Below are positions 21,797 through 30,525 of a stretch of DNA of 64,000 nt, in pieces. The notes beneath the pieces are model-generated. The model ran no database searches, was not told the DNA's origin, and worked only from the letters and a program-made list of their open reading frames with translations. Position 1 is the stretch's first letter. Every line of letters begins with the position of its first letter. Made by a program: the position numbers and the translations under genes. Location of the stretch: assembly GCF_900104525.1 (NCBI RefSeq), contig NZ_LT629711.1, forward strand, positions 1,488,001 to 1,552,000, given 5' to 3'. This DNA comes from Pedococcus dokdonensis. Lineage in GTDB: Bacteria > Actinomycetota > Actinomycetes > Actinomycetales > Dermatophilaceae.

Positions 21797-23115
21797 GACA
21801 CTCCCTCGCGCTCGGGCTCCACCGTAGTGCGCTCGACGTCGTCGGCGTCGGAGTCCTCGTCGGCCGCGGCGACCCGCTCGACGATCACGCTGGCGATGCG
21901 GTGCCGGCGGCCGGCCATCCGCTCAGCGGTGAGGGCGAGACCGGCGACCTCGCACCGGGAGCCCACGATCGGCACGCGCCCGATGGACTTGCCGATCAGC
22001 CCGCCGACGGTGTCGACCTCGTCCTCCTCGATGTCGACGTCGAAGAGGTCAGCCAGGTCGTCGATGTCCATCGTCGCGGGCACCCGGAAGGTGCCGTCGC
22101 CGAGGTCCTCGACACCCGGCGCCTCACGGTCGTACTCGTCGGCGATCTCGCCGACGATCTCCTCGATGATGTCCTCGATCGTCACCAGGCCGGCCGTGCC
22201 GCCGTACTCGTCGACGACGACGCAGAAGTGGCTCTGGTCGCGCTGCATCTCGCGCAGCAGGTCGTCGACCGGCTTGCTCTCGGGCACGTAGTGCATCGGG
22301 CGCATCTGGGCGGTGACGGGGAGCGCCGCTGCGTCGGCGTCGGCGTTGACGCGACGCACGACGTCCTTGAAGTAGAGCAGGCCGAGGATGTCGTCGGAGC
22401 CGTCGCCGACCACGGGGATGCGTGAGAAGCCGGAGCGCAGGAACAACGACATCGCCGAGCGCAGCGACTTCTCGCCGTCGATCGTCACCATGTCGGTGCG
22501 CGGCACCATCACCTCGCGAGCCACCGTGTCACCGAGCTCGAAGACCGAGTGGATCATCTCGCGCTCCTCGGCCTCGATCACCGCGCTCTCGCCCGCGAGG
22601 TCGACCAGGTCGCGCAGCTCGGACTCGCTCTGGAACGGCCCGTCGCGGTAGCCGCGCCCCGGGGTCACGGCGTTGCCCAGCGCGATCAGCACCCGCGCGA
22701 CCGGGCCGAGGAAGGTGCGCAGTCCGACGATGAGCGGCGAGGCGAGCAGGGCCACCGAGTCCGAGTGCTGACGACCCAGGGTCCGCGGCGAGACGCCCAC
22801 CACGACGAACGACACCAGCGCCATCACCCCGATCGCAATCAGCAGGCGCTTCCAGAAGCCGTCGACCAGGTCGATCGTCCCCAGCGTGATGAGCACGGCC
22901 GTCGTCGACTCCGCGACCACGCGCAGGAACGCCGTGACGGACAGGTATGCCGCGCTGTCGGCGACGATGCGCGACAACGCGTTGGCGCCCGCGCGCTTCT
23001 CGTCGAGCAGCTCCTGGGCGCGCACCCGAGACATCCGCCAGAGGGCCGCCTCGGCGGCGGACAGGAGGAACGCGGCGGCGACGCTGACGAGGGCGGCGAG
23101 GACGAGTCCGGTCAT
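21793..23115 (-). CDS. CNNM/CorC-family CBS-domain membrane protein (hemolysin-like)
   Basis: A 440-residue protein. An N-terminal CNNM (DUF21) domain has about four membrane segments (residues 1-140). A tandem CBS pair (about 195-320) includes MVPRTDMVTID and VVVDEYGGTAGLVTIEDIIEE, and the C-terminal CorC_HlyC domain has FRVPATMDIDDLADLF and DTVGGLI. Such proteins are linked to magnesium/cobalt efflux; the old hemolysin name is misleading. The C-terminus has an acidic tail. Conserved position between ybeY and era. Confidence 0.93.
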   Translation of the reverse strand: MTGLVLAALVSVAAAFLLSAAEAALWRMSRVRAQELLDEKRAGANALSRIVADSAAYLSVTAFLRVVAESTTAVLITLGTIDLVDGFWKRLLIAIGVMALVSFVVVGVSPRTLGRQHSDSVALLASPLIVGLRTFLGPVARVLIALGNAVTPGRGYRDGPFQSESELRDLVDLAGESAVIEAEEREMIHSVFELGDTVAREVMVPRTDMVTIDGEKSLRSAMSLFLRSGFSRIPVVGDGSDDILGLLYFKDVVRRVNADADAAALPVTAQMRPMHYVPESKPVDDLLREMQRDQSHFCVVVDEYGGTAGLVTIEDIIEEIVGEIADEYDREAPGVEDLGDGTFRVPATMDIDDLADLFDVDIEEDEVDTVGGLIGKSIGRVPIVGSRCEVAGLALTAERMAGRRHRIASVIVERVAAADEDSDADDVERTTVEPEREGVS

Positions 23116-23125
23116 GACGACGCCA

Positions 23126-23593
23126 TCAGGTCGTGGGACGCCCGCGACCCGCGAGGAAGGTCAGCAGGAGCTGACGCTGGAGCTCGAACATCTCGCGCTC
23201 CTCCTCGGGCTCCGCGTGGTCGTAGCCGAGCAGGTGCAGGATCCCGTGCGTGGTCAGCAGCAGGAGCTCCTCCTCGGTCGCGTGCCCGGCCTCGGCAGCC
23301 TGCTTGGCGGCCACCGACGGGCAGAGCACGATGTCGCCGAGGACACCCTCCTCGGGCTCCTCCCCCTCGCGACCCGGACGCAGCTCGTCCATCGGGAAGC
23401 TCATCACGTCGGTGGGGCCGGGCAGGTCCATCCACTGCACGTGGAGCACCTCCATGGCGGCCTCGTCGACCAGCCGCAGGCACAGGTCGGCACCGGGGTG
23501 GACCCGCATCTCGCCCATGACGTAGCGGCTCAGCGCCACCAGCTCGAGCTCGTCGAGCTGGTAGTCGGTCTCATTGAGAACGTCGACGCTCAC
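23126..23593 (-). CDS. ybeY: Endoribonuclease YbeY
   Basis: A 155-residue metalloprotein needed for 16S rRNA 3'-end maturation and rRNA quality control. The zinc motif [11 protein letters not shown] is intact near residue 125. [11 protein letters not shown] and [11 protein letters not shown] are the other conserved blocks. I start it at GTG 23593 ([10 protein letters not shown]), which overlaps the phoH end by 23 bases, because the longer frame to 23665 adds a non-conserved Ser/Pro segment. It is followed after ten bases by the CNNM gene. Confidence 0.93.
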   Translation of the reverse strand: MSVDVLNETDYQLDELELVALSRYVMGEMRVHPGADLCLRLVDEAAMEVLHVQWMDLPGPTDVMSFPMDELRPGREGEEPEEGVLGDIVLCPSVAAKQAAEAGHATEEELLLLTTHGILHLLGYDHAEPEEEREMFELQRQLLLTFLAGRGRPTT

Positions 23594-24656
23594 GCGGTCC
23601 TCGACCTCCCTGGGCGTGCTCGACCCGGGGGCGCTGGCCCTCGTCGTCCCAGCGGCCGTAGGCATCGACGATGGCCCCGACCAGCCGGTGCCGCACGACG
23701 TCCTGCGGCGTCAGCACCGAGAAGGCGATGTCGTCGACGTCGGCCAGGATGTCGCGGACCACCCGCAGCCCCGACCGGGTGCCGTCCGGCAGGTCGACCT
23801 GGGTGATGTCACCGGTCACGACCATCTTGGAGCCGAACCCGAGCCGGGTCAGGAACATCTTCATCTGCTCGGGCGAGGTGTTCTGGGCCTCGTCGAGGAT
23901 GATGAACGCGTCGTTGAGGGACCGACCCCGCATGTAGGCCAGGGGCGCGACCTCGATGGTGCCGGCCGCCATCAGCCGCGGGATCGACTCGGGGTCGACC
24001 ATGTCGTGCAACGCGTCGTAGAGCGGGCGCAGGTAGGGGTCGATCTTGTCGTTGAGGGTGCCCGGGAGGAACCCGAGCCGCTCCCCCGCCTCGACGGCCG
24101 GCCGGGTGAGGATGATCCGGTTGACCTGCTTGGCCTGGAGCGCGGCAACCGCCTTCGCCATCGCCAGGTAGGTCTTGCCGGTGCCGGCGGGGCCGATCCC
24201 GAAGACGATGGTGTGGGCGTCGATCGCGTCGACGTAGTGCTTCTGGTTGAGCGTCTTGGGCCGGATCGTCCGGCCCCGGTTGCTCACGATGTTCATGGTC
24301 AGCACGTCGGCCGGGCGCTCGGTGGTCTGGGCGCGCAGCATGCTGATCGAGCGCTCGACGGCGTCGCGGTTGAGCGGCTGGCCGCCGTCGATGACGAGGA
24401 GCAGCTCGTCGATGGTCCGCTCGGCCAGCGCCACCTCGGCGCTCGGACCGGAGAGGTGGAACTCGTTGCCGCGGACGTGGATCTGGAGCTTGGGGAAGGC
24501 CCGCTCCATGGTGCGCAGCAGCTCGTCCCTCGGCCCGAGCAGCGTCACCATCTGCACCTGGGGCGGGATCTCGACGGTGTGCGTGGGCATCGGGAGACCG
24601 CCCTCGGGCGCGCCCCCCACTGATGTCGGATGAATCGGTTGGTCAGGTTCTGGCAT
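23571..24656 (-). CDS. phoH: PhoH-family ATPase
   Basis: A 361-residue PhoH/PhoL protein. A KH-like N-terminal part (about 35-95) is followed by the P-loop ATPase. Walker A is [12 protein letters not shown] (near 158), then [18 protein letters not shown], Walker [12 protein letters not shown], and [10 protein letters not shown]. It is a putative RNA helicase/ribonuclease partner of YbeY in ribosome quality control. An alternative start MPTHTVEI lies 22 codons in, so the first 22 residues are uncertain. The C-terminal 30 residues are basic and low-complexity. Confidence 0.93.
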   Translation of the reverse strand: MPEPDQPIHPTSVGGAPEGGLPMPTHTVEIPPQVQMVTLLGPRDELLRTMERAFPKLQIHVRGNEFHLSGPSAEVALAERTIDELLLVIDGGQPLNRDAVERSISMLRAQTTERPADVLTMNIVSNRGRTIRPKTLNQKHYVDAIDAHTIVFGIGPAGTGKTYLAMAKAVAALQAKQVNRIILTRPAVEAGERLGFLPGTLNDKIDPYLRPLYDALHDMVDPESIPRLMAAGTIEVAPLAYMRGRSLNDAFIILDEAQNTSPEQMKMFLTRLGFGSKMVVTGDITQVDLPDGTRSGLRVVRDILADVDDIAFSVLTPQDVVRHRLVGAIVDAYGRWDDEGQRPRVEHAQGGRGPRERRRSQ

Positions 24657-24723
24657 GGTCTGCCCAGTCTACGGTGCCGCTCAGCCGGGCGACCACGTCA
24701 TTGTCACTGCGCTGCCGCGGTCG

Positions 24724-25728
24724 TCACTGCGCCCTCGGCGGCGCGGTCGTACGGGCTCCGGCCGCGTCCAGCCAGTACCTGCGCACGGGGGGTGGGGTGG
24801 AGGCGAGCACCGCCCGGACCCGCTGGGACTGCTTCGCGCGCCAGCGGGCGTACTCGGCGAAGGCGTCGCGGTGGTCGGCGATGGTCGCTGCCTCGTGGGT
24901 GGCGAGGACGGCAACGAGGGTGTCGACCTCACGCGTGCTGTCCTTGCACTCGACATCGGCGACGGCGACGGCCTTCTCCTCGGCACTCGGCCGACCGGGC
25001 CGCGAGCGGTACCGCTCCACAGCCTCCACCGAGCTCGTGAAGCGGTGTCCCTTGGCGCGCATGCAGTCGGACCAGGCACGGACGGCCCGGCCCCACTGGG
25101 GGTCCTTGTCTGCGGCCACGAAGACCCGCCCGGCGAGCTCGACCGCCTCCTGCGGCCGTTCGCCACCCAGCGCTCGCACGCTCTCCGCGTCGCAGCCGCC
25201 GTCGGGCAGCTTCGCACCCGACGGAAGGGTGACCTCCTCGCCCCTCCCGACCAGGATGCGGGCCGGCGTCGGGCTCCCCTCCCACATCGGTGCCGGGGGC
25301 GGCCCCTGCAGCGAGGCCGGGTCGTGGTAGCCCAGCTCGCGCACCGTCGCGAGGTCGACCGGCCCGTAGGGCTGGGCCAGGTCGAAGAACTGCTCGCGCG
25401 GGCGGTAGGTGTCGTGGGGGACGAACTCGTACCCGTACCGGGCCGTGCAGGCCTGCATCAGCCGCTCGTAGGCATCGCGTTCGGCGAACAGCTCGTCCAC
25501 GGACTCGAAGGCCTCGGTGAACGGAGACGCCGAGGCCTGGGCTGCGGTGGTGACCCGGGTCAGGCTCGGCAGGGTGACGGGCGGCACGGACGTGGCCCGG
25601 CTGGCTGCCTCGCCTCCGGTGCCACACCCCGAGACGGCGGCGACCGTTAGCAGCGACCCGAGCAGGCCGGCCAGCGTCCGGCCCCGCACCCCGCCCACCG
25701 CGCCACGCCCCGACTGCTTGCACACCAT
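24724..25728 (-). CDS. Putative secreted lipoprotein, unknown function
   Basis: A 334-residue protein. The signal peptide RGRTLAGLLGSLLTVAAVSGC ends in a lipobox (VSGC, Cys about 33). A Ser/Thr-rich linker follows, then a mostly helical, charged domain containing four cysteines (QACTARYG, GGCDAESV, SDCMRAKG, VECKDS). These could form two disulfides outside the cell. I recognise no named family; similar anchored proteins are scattered in Actinobacteria. The start ATG 25728 was chosen because the frame to 25878 crosses a terminator and lacks signal-like sequence. It lies between phoH and a small secreted protein on the same strand. Confidence 0.8.
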   Translation of the reverse strand: MVCKQSGRGAVGGVRGRTLAGLLGSLLTVAAVSGCGTGGEAASRATSVPPVTLPSLTRVTTAAQASASPFTEAFESVDELFAERDAYERLMQACTARYGYEFVPHDTYRPREQFFDLAQPYGPVDLATVRELGYHDPASLQGPPPAPMWEGSPTPARILVGRGEEVTLPSGAKLPDGGCDAESVRALGGERPQEAVELAGRVFVAADKDPQWGRAVRAWSDCMRAKGHRFTSSVEAVERYRSRPGRPSAEEKAVAVADVECKDSTREVDTLVAVLATHEAATIADHRDAFAEYARWRAKQSQRVRAVLASTPPPVRRYWLDAAGARTTAPPRAQ

Positions 25729-25786
25729 CTGGCGGCCCTGCCCTTCCCTGTCCCCACGATTCCCCGTGCCCTGGTGTCGTGCCCGA

Positions 25787-25822
25787 CCTGCGGCGGACGG
25801 CTGGCGAGCCGTCCGCCGCAGG
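25787..25822 (-). terminator. Perfect 16-bp stem hairpin
   Basis: Arms 25787-25802 and 25807-25822 are perfectly complementary with a GGCG loop, 16 bp after the stop of the small secreted protein gene (minus strand). Confidence 0.8.
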
Positions 25823-25837
25823 CACTGGAGCAGGTGG

Positions 25838-26272
25838 CTAGGCCACCGACCCCACTTCGCCGGAGCAGCCGTAGTCACGTCCCGCGCTGAAGTCGTGCAG
25901 GCAGGCGCGGTAGTACACCGCGGTGCCCTCCACCTCGTTGGTGTTGAGGGTCTCCCACCCGTTCAGGGCGCCGTTGTTGTCCCACAGCTTGATGTTGTCG
26001 TGGTCGTGCGCCAGGCCGTCCGTGGCGCGGTAGATCATGCCGCCCGAGATCCCCACCGCCTCCTTGTGCGTGTCGGCGTAGTAGAAGACGTCACCGTCGG
26101 CCTTGAAGCAGACGATCGCCCCCGTGTAGCCGTCCGGTGCGTCCTTGAACGCCCGGTTCCCGCTCGTGCTCGGACAGGACGGGTTCTCCGCGCTGGCCGA
26201 CCCCCCTGTCGCAACCAGGCACGTGGATGCTGCCAGGAGTGCACCGGCTGCGATTGCATAGGCTCGCTTCAT
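25838..26272 (-). CDS. Small secreted protein, unknown function
   Basis: A 144-residue protein. A Sec signal peptide (MKRAYAIAAGALLAASTC through SASA) is probably cut at ASA-EN, about residue 28. The mature domain has four cysteines (NPSCP, IVCFK, RACLH, YGCSG), two likely disulfides, and many aromatic residues, as in small beta-rich extracellular domains. A strong AAAGGGG ribosome binding site precedes the ATG. Its upstream DNA is the most AT-rich intergenic stretch here, with direct repeats, and its codons look slightly less GC-biased. It may have been acquired. Confidence 0.82.
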   Translation of the reverse strand: MKRAYAIAAGALLAASTCLVATGGSASAENPSCPSTSGNRAFKDAPDGYTGAIVCFKADGDVFYYADTHKEAVGISGGMIYRATDGLAHDHDNIKLWDNNGALNGWETLNTNEVEGTAVYYRACLHDFSAGRDYGCSGEVGSVA

Positions 26273-26371
26273 CTAAATCCCCTTTGATTCACATGGATCC
26301 CTTTTGGGAGCGAGAGATGAGTATCAGGGGATCTGGCACGATGCGCGGTGAATTGTCCTCCGTCGAGGAAT

Positions 26372-26399
26372 GTTTACCTGCAGTTGTGCAAGGTTTACC
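26372..26399. promoter_or_regulatory. GTTTACC direct repeat upstream of the secreted protein gene
   Basis: GTTTACC occurs at 26372-26378 and 26393-26399, 21 bp apart (two helical turns), in AT-rich DNA ahead of the 26272 start. It could be an activator or repressor site pair; the regulator is unknown. Confidence 0.4.
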
Positions 26400-26404
26400 C
26401 GCGC

Positions 26405-26776
26405 TCAGCCGGGAGGCCACGCCATCGACCGGCCGCCGAGGACGTGGACGTGGGCGTGGAACACCGTCTGGTGCGCGTCCTTGCCGGTGTTGAAGACGCT
26501 GCGATAGCCCCCCGCGGTGACGCCCGCCTGCTCGGCCACGAGGCGCACCGCGTCGAGCAGCGCCACGGCGTCCTCGGGTCGTTCGGCGGCCAGGCCGCCG
26601 ACGTCCGCGACGTGGTGGCGCGGGATCACCAGGACATGGGTGGGCGCCTGCGGGTCGAGGTCGCGAAACGCCAGGGTCGCCTCGTCCTCGCGCACCACCG
26701 TCGCAGGGATGGTCCCGGCCACGATCTTGCAGAACAGGCAGTCGGGGTCGGTGCTGCGGTTCTCGGAAGCTGCCAT
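26405..26776 (-). CDS. HIT-family nucleotide hydrolase
   Basis: A 123-residue histidine-triad protein that hydrolyses purine nucleoside phosphoramidates or AMP conjugates. It begins with a zinc-type CLFCKIV, and the active-site triad is HAHVHVLGG near the C-terminus. THVLVIPRHH is the other conserved block. The ATG at 26774-26776 is supported by TACGCT (26783-26788, minus strand) six bases upstream. The gene lies between rsmE and phoH in the conserved hrcA-dnaJ-rsmE-HIT-phoH order, though accessory genes now separate it from both. Confidence 0.92.
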   Translation of the reverse strand: MAASENRSTDPDCLFCKIVAGTIPATVVREDEATLAFRDLDPQAPTHVLVIPRHHVADVGGLAAERPEDAVALLDAVRLVAEQAGVTAGGYRSVFNTGKDAHQTVFHAHVHVLGGRSMAWPPG

Positions 26777-26830
26777 GAACCGAGCGTATCGGCGCGTCAA
26801 CCCGCAGCAGGGGTTGCGCGTCAAGGGGGC

Positions 26831-27394
26831 GTGAGACTGTTGAGCGTGGCTGAGCGGGAGCGTGGCGGTGAGGTGCGGCCGAGCGCCGACCAGGCCGTCA
26901 CCGAGCTGTATGCCGCCCACTGGTCGGGTCTCGTGCGGCTCGCCTGGCTGCTGCTGCGCGACGACCTCGCGGCCGAGGAGGTCGTCCAGGACGCCTTCAT
27001 CGCAGTGCACCGCCACTGGGACGGGCTTCGCGACCACCAGGCCGCGGCCGCCTACCTGCGGCGGTCCGTCGTCAACGGCGCACGCTCCGGGCTGCGGCAC
27101 CGCGGTGTCGAGGAGCGCTACCTGTCACGCGAGGCGGGTGAGCCCACTGCGCACGCCCGCCGCACCGAGGCGAGCGCCGAGGACCGGGCCCTGCAGTCCG
27201 AGGCCACCAGCTCCATGATCGCTGCGCTGGGCCGACTCCCCCAGCGCCAGAGAGAGGTCCTGACCATGCGCTACTACCTCGACCTGAGCGAGGCCGAGAT
27301 CGCCGACGCCCTCGGCATATCCGCCGGCTCGGTCAAGGCCCACGCCCACCGGGGCCTCGCGACCCTGCGCGACCGGATGGAGGCGACGCCATGA
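26831..27394 (+). CDS. SigE-family (SigE70) ECF-like sigma factor
   Basis: About 187 residues with sigma region 2 (LYAAHWSGLVRLAWLLLRD; AEEVVQDAFIAVHRHW) and region 4 (LGRLPQRQREVLTMRYYLDLSEAEIADALGIS; SVKAHAHRGLATLRDRM). This is the actinobacterial SigE family of small sigma factors. GTG 26831, TTG 26840 and GTG 26846 are all possible starts; AAGGGGG at 26823 fits TTG 26840 best by spacing. The stop overlaps the next gene by four bases (ATGA), so it is coupled to a membrane protein that may act as its anti-sigma factor. Confidence 0.9.
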   Translation: MRLLSVAERERGGEVRPSADQAVTELYAAHWSGLVRLAWLLLRDDLAAEEVVQDAFIAVHRHWDGLRDHQAAAAYLRRSVVNGARSGLRHRGVEERYLSREAGEPTAHARRTEASAEDRALQSEATSSMIAALGRLPQRQREVLTMRYYLDLSEAEIADALGISAGSVKAHAHRGLATLRDRMEATP

Positions 27395-28518
27395 GCGACC
27401 GCACCGACTTCCTGCACCCCGACTACGAGCCGGGCGAGTTCGACGTGGTGGAGCGCCGGCTGCGCCAGGCGCTCGCCCGCGACGCCGAGCAGGTCCGCCC
27501 GTCCGCGCGGCTCGACACGATCCTGCACAAGGCGCACGAGCTGGGTCCGGAGTCCGCCACCGGTGGCGCCGCCACCCGGCGCTGGCTGATGCCGTTGGCC
27601 GCCGCGGCTGCGGTCGCCGCCATCATCGGTGGGGTCTGGTGGTCTGGCCAGGAGGACGGTCCCACCGTCACACCCCCGCAGACCAACGGCCCGTCCCAGA
27701 CAGCTCCGACCACACCGCCCGCCACCACGCCGACCGACGGACCGACGACCAGCTCGCCCGGCGACACCGAGACGGTGTCCCTCCCGGTCTACTTCGTCGG
27801 GCCCATCGGCGACGCCACGCCGACCTACCGGTTGTTCCGCGAGTTCGTCCGCACCCCCGTCCCGGTGGGGGCGACAGCCGCCGAGCGGGTCAAGGCCGCA
27901 CTGGTGCTGGCGACCAACGCCCAGCCCTACTCCAACACCGACGGCTACCTCCAGCCCTGGTCGGGCCAGACCATCGGCGCGGTCACGGTGACCCAGCAGG
28001 CCATCGAGGTGCAGCTCAGCACGCCGGGGGCCGAGGGGTTCGACGCCGAGACCCAGCGGCTCGCAGTGCAGGAGCTGGTCTGGACCGCACAGGCGGCTGC
28101 GCAGAGGACCCTGCCGGTGCGGTTCGAGCTCGCCGACGGCTCGACGACGCTGTTCGGGTCGATCTCGACCGACCAGGACTTCACCCGTCCCCCGTCGGAC
28201 CGGCTCTACGAGGACATCGCGCCGATCTGGGTCACGGCACCCGGACGCGACCAGGTGCTCTCCGCGAGCAAGCCGGTCGTCGTGAAGGGCCTTGCGATCG
28301 TCTTCGAGGCCCACGTCAACTGGCAGCTGAAGCGGGGCGCCACCCAGGTGGCCACCGGCTTCGAGACCGCCTCGATCGGAGCACCCGAGCAGGGCACCTA
28401 CTCGATCGCACTGGGCAAGCTCGCTCCCGGTGACTACTCGATCCGGGTGTTCGCGATGAGCATGGAGGACGGCGACAAGGTCGCCGCGGAGAAGACGGTG
28501 AGCTTCACGGTCAAGTGA
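27391..28518 (+). CDS. Membrane-anchored GerMN/Gmad2-domain protein, candidate anti-sigma
   Basis: A 375-residue protein. A cytoplasmic N-terminal helix region (1-60, VERRLRQALARDAEQV) is followed by one membrane segment (about 67-88), a Thr/Pro linker (90-128) and two extracellular domains. The first (about 130-270, LPVYFVGPIGDATPTYRLFREF) resembles GerMN; the second (about 275-375, WVTAPGRDQVLSASKPVVVKG) resembles the Ig-like Gmad2 domain. Similar proteins sit behind SigE-type sigma genes. The N-terminus could hold the sigma factor at the membrane; that is inference, as no zinc anti-sigma motif is visible. Confidence 0.85.
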   Translation: MSDRTDFLHPDYEPGEFDVVERRLRQALARDAEQVRPSARLDTILHKAHELGPESATGGAATRRWLMPLAAAAAVAAIIGGVWWSGQEDGPTVTPPQTNGPSQTAPTTPPATTPTDGPTTSSPGDTETVSLPVYFVGPIGDATPTYRLFREFVRTPVPVGATAAERVKAALVLATNAQPYSNTDGYLQPWSGQTIGAVTVTQQAIEVQLSTPGAEGFDAETQRLAVQELVWTAQAAAQRTLPVRFELADGSTTLFGSISTDQDFTRPPSDRLYEDIAPIWVTAPGRDQVLSASKPVVVKGLAIVFEAHVNWQLKRGATQVATGFETASIGAPEQGTYSIALGKLAPGDYSIRVFAMSMEDGDKVAAEKTVSFTVK

Positions 28519-28540
28519 GACCGCGGTCGCGCGGTCGGTC

Positions 28541-28612
28541 CGCGCGTCAGCGCCAGTGCCCTGCCGCGCGTCAGCGCCAGCGCCCTGCCGCGCGTCAGCG
28601 CCAGCGCCCTGC
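28541..28612. repeat. 24-bp tandem repeat, three copies, overlapping the rsmE 3' end
   Basis: Three 24-bp units (28541-28564, 28565-28588, 28589-28612) differ at one base in the first, and a partial fourth follows. The rsmE stop codon is the TCA (minus TGA) inside the third unit. Because 24 is a multiple of three, each unit offers the same in-frame stop. Confidence 0.9.
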
Positions 28613-29338
28613 CGCGCTCAGCACCGCGAGCGCGGCGGGACCGGCGCTCGACGAGCGCAGCACCGTGCTGCCGAGGCGCACGGCTCGGGCCCCGGCCAGC
28701 TCGAACGCCGCGACCTCCTCGGAGGTGATCCCGCCCTCGGGACCGACGACGACGAGCACGTCACCGGAGGCGGGCAGCCCCTGTCCGGCAAGGGCGTCCT
28801 CGGCGTCCTCGTGCAGGACGTATGCCGCGGCGGCGCCGGCGATGCGGGTGGCGAGCGTCTTGCTGGTGGCCAGCTCGGCGACGACCGGCACCCGGGACCG
28901 GCGGGACTGCTTGGCGGCCGCCAGCACGGCCGACTCCCACTTGCGACGAGCCTTGTCACCGCGGTCGCCGCGCCACTGGACGATGCTCCGCGCCGCCTGC
29001 CAGGGCACGACCTCGTCGACCCCGAGCTCGGTCGCCGCCTCGATGGCCTGGTCGTCACGGTCGCCCTTGGCCAGCGCCTGCACGAGGACGAACCGCGGCT
29101 GCGGCTCGGGCTCCTGCTCGACGCTCAGCACGCGAAGGTCGAGATCGGCCCTACCGGCAGCGGTGACCTCACAGGTGAGACGCAGGCCCACACCGTCGGC
29201 GAGCATGACGTGCTCCCCCACGCCGATCCGTCGCACGGCGGCCGCGTGCCGCCCCTCGGGGCCGTCGAGCAGCACGCCGCTGCCCACCGTGGCACCCGCG
29301 ACGAGCGACGGCTCGACGAGGAAGAGCGGCAGCGTCAC
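28595..29338 (-). CDS. rsmE: 16S rRNA (uracil1498-N3)-methyltransferase
   Basis: A 247-residue SPOUT methyltransferase modifying U1498 of 16S rRNA. A PUA-like N-terminal domain (residues 1-70) is followed by the trefoil-knot domain. Conserved blocks are LVQALAKGDRDDQAIEAATELGVDEV (read in parts), the RWRDKARRK-like basic region and VVVGPEGGITSEEV near the knot. The C-terminal residues AAGRWR and the stop come from the 24-bp repeat, so the tail may vary between strains. It lies directly behind dnaJ (eight-base gap) in the hrcA operon. Confidence 0.93.
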   Translation of the reverse strand: MTLPLFLVEPSLVAGATVGSGVLLDGPEGRHAAAVRRIGVGEHVMLADGVGLRLTCEVTAAGRADLDLRVLSVEQEPEPQPRFVLVQALAKGDRDDQAIEAATELGVDEVVPWQAARSIVQWRGDRGDKARRKWESAVLAAAKQSRRSRVPVVAELATSKTLATRIAGAAAAYVLHEDAEDALAGQGLPASGDVLVVVGPEGGITSEEVAAFELAGARAVRLGSTVLRSSSAGPAALAVLSAAGRWR

Positions 29339-29346
29339 GGCGCGGG

Positions 29347-30471
29347 CTACTTGGCCTTGAAGGCGTCGCGCAGCTTGCCGAACAGGCCGGGGTGCGCGGG
29401 CGCGAGCCGACCCTCAGGACGCTCCTCGCCACGCAGGGTGGCGAGCTGGCGCAGCAGCTCTTCCTGCTGCTCGTCGAGGCGGGTCGGCGTCTGGACGTTG
29501 GCGTGCACGATGAGGTCGCCCCGGCCGGTCCCCCGCAGGTGGGTCACGCCGAGACCGCGCAGCGTCATCGCGTCGCCGGCCTGGGTGCCGGCCTTGATCT
29601 CGAGCTCGTTGGTGCCGTCGAAGGTCTCGAGCTTGATCGTGGTGCCCAAGGCTGCGGCCGTCATCGGCAGCTCCACCGTGCAGTGCAGGTCGTCGCCGCG
29701 ACGCTGGAACGTCTGGTGGGGTCGGACCGCGACCTCGACGTAGAGGTCACCGGCCGGACCACCGCCCTGACCCACCTCGCCCTCGCCCGCGAGCTGGATG
29801 CGGGTGCCGGTGTCGACGCCGGCAGGCACCTTGATGGTGAGCGTGCGGCGGGTGCGCACCCGGCCGTCGCCGGAGCACTCGAAGCAGGGGCTGACGAGCA
29901 CCTCGCCGTACCCCTGGCAGGTCACGCACGGACGGGTCGTCATCACCTGGCCCAGGAAGGACCGCTGCACCTGCTGGATCTCGCCGCGCCCACCGCAGAC
30001 GTCGCAGGTCCGCCGCGAGGTGCCCGGCTGGGCACCGTCGCCGTGGCAGGTGGAGCAGACCACAGCGGTCTCGATGGCGAGCTCCTTCTCGGCCCCGAAG
30101 ACGGCGTCGGCGAGGTCGATGTCGAGCCGGATCAGGGCGTCCTGCCCGCGTCGCTGGCGCGAGCGGGGGCCGCGCTGGGCCTGGCCCGCGCCGGCCCCGA
30201 AGAAGGCGTCCATGATGTCGCTGAAGGAGAAGCCCTGGCCGAAGCCGGCCGCGCCGCCCGCGTAGGGGTCGGAGCCCATGTCGTAGGAGCGGCGCTTGTC
30301 GGCGTCGGAGAGCACGTCGTAGGCCTGCGAGACCTTCTTGAACTGCTCCTCGGCCTCGGGGCTCGGGTTGACGTCAGGGTGCAGCGTGCGGGCCTTCTTG
30401 CGGTACGCCCGCTTGATGTCCTCGGGGCTGGCGTCCCGGGCCACGCCCAGGTCCTGGTAGTAGTCGTTCAA
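29347..30471 (-). CDS. dnaJ: Chaperone DnaJ
   Basis: A 374-residue type I Hsp40. The J-domain has the HPD motif in [11 protein letters not shown] (about 32), followed by a Gly/Phe-rich linker. The zinc-finger domain carries four CxxCxGxG-type repeats ([32 protein letters not shown]). Substrate-binding C-terminal domains follow. Being downstream of hrcA rather than in the dnaK-grpE operon, it is the DnaJ2-type copy of Actinobacteria. It should be under HrcA/CIRCE control with hrcA. Confidence 0.95.
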   Translation of the reverse strand: MNDYYQDLGVARDASPEDIKRAYRKKARTLHPDVNPSPEAEEQFKKVSQAYDVLSDADKRRSYDMGSDPYAGGAAGFGQGFSFSDIMDAFFGAGAGQAQRGPRSRQRRGQDALIRLDIDLADAVFGAEKELAIETAVVCSTCHGDGAQPGTSRRTCDVCGGRGEIQQVQRSFLGQVMTTRPCVTCQGYGEVLVSPCFECSGDGRVRTRRTLTIKVPAGVDTGTRIQLAGEGEVGQGGGPAGDLYVEVAVRPHQTFQRRGDDLHCTVELPMTAAALGTTIKLETFDGTNELEIKAGTQAGDAMTLRGLGVTHLRGTGRGDLIVHANVQTPTRLDEQQEELLRQLATLRGEERPEGRLAPAHPGLFGKLRDAFKAK

Positions 30472-30525
30472 CGCGGTGTCCTTGGTGTCAGGTGGCTGAC
30501 GGTCGGTGGTGCGGGTGGACGCGCG

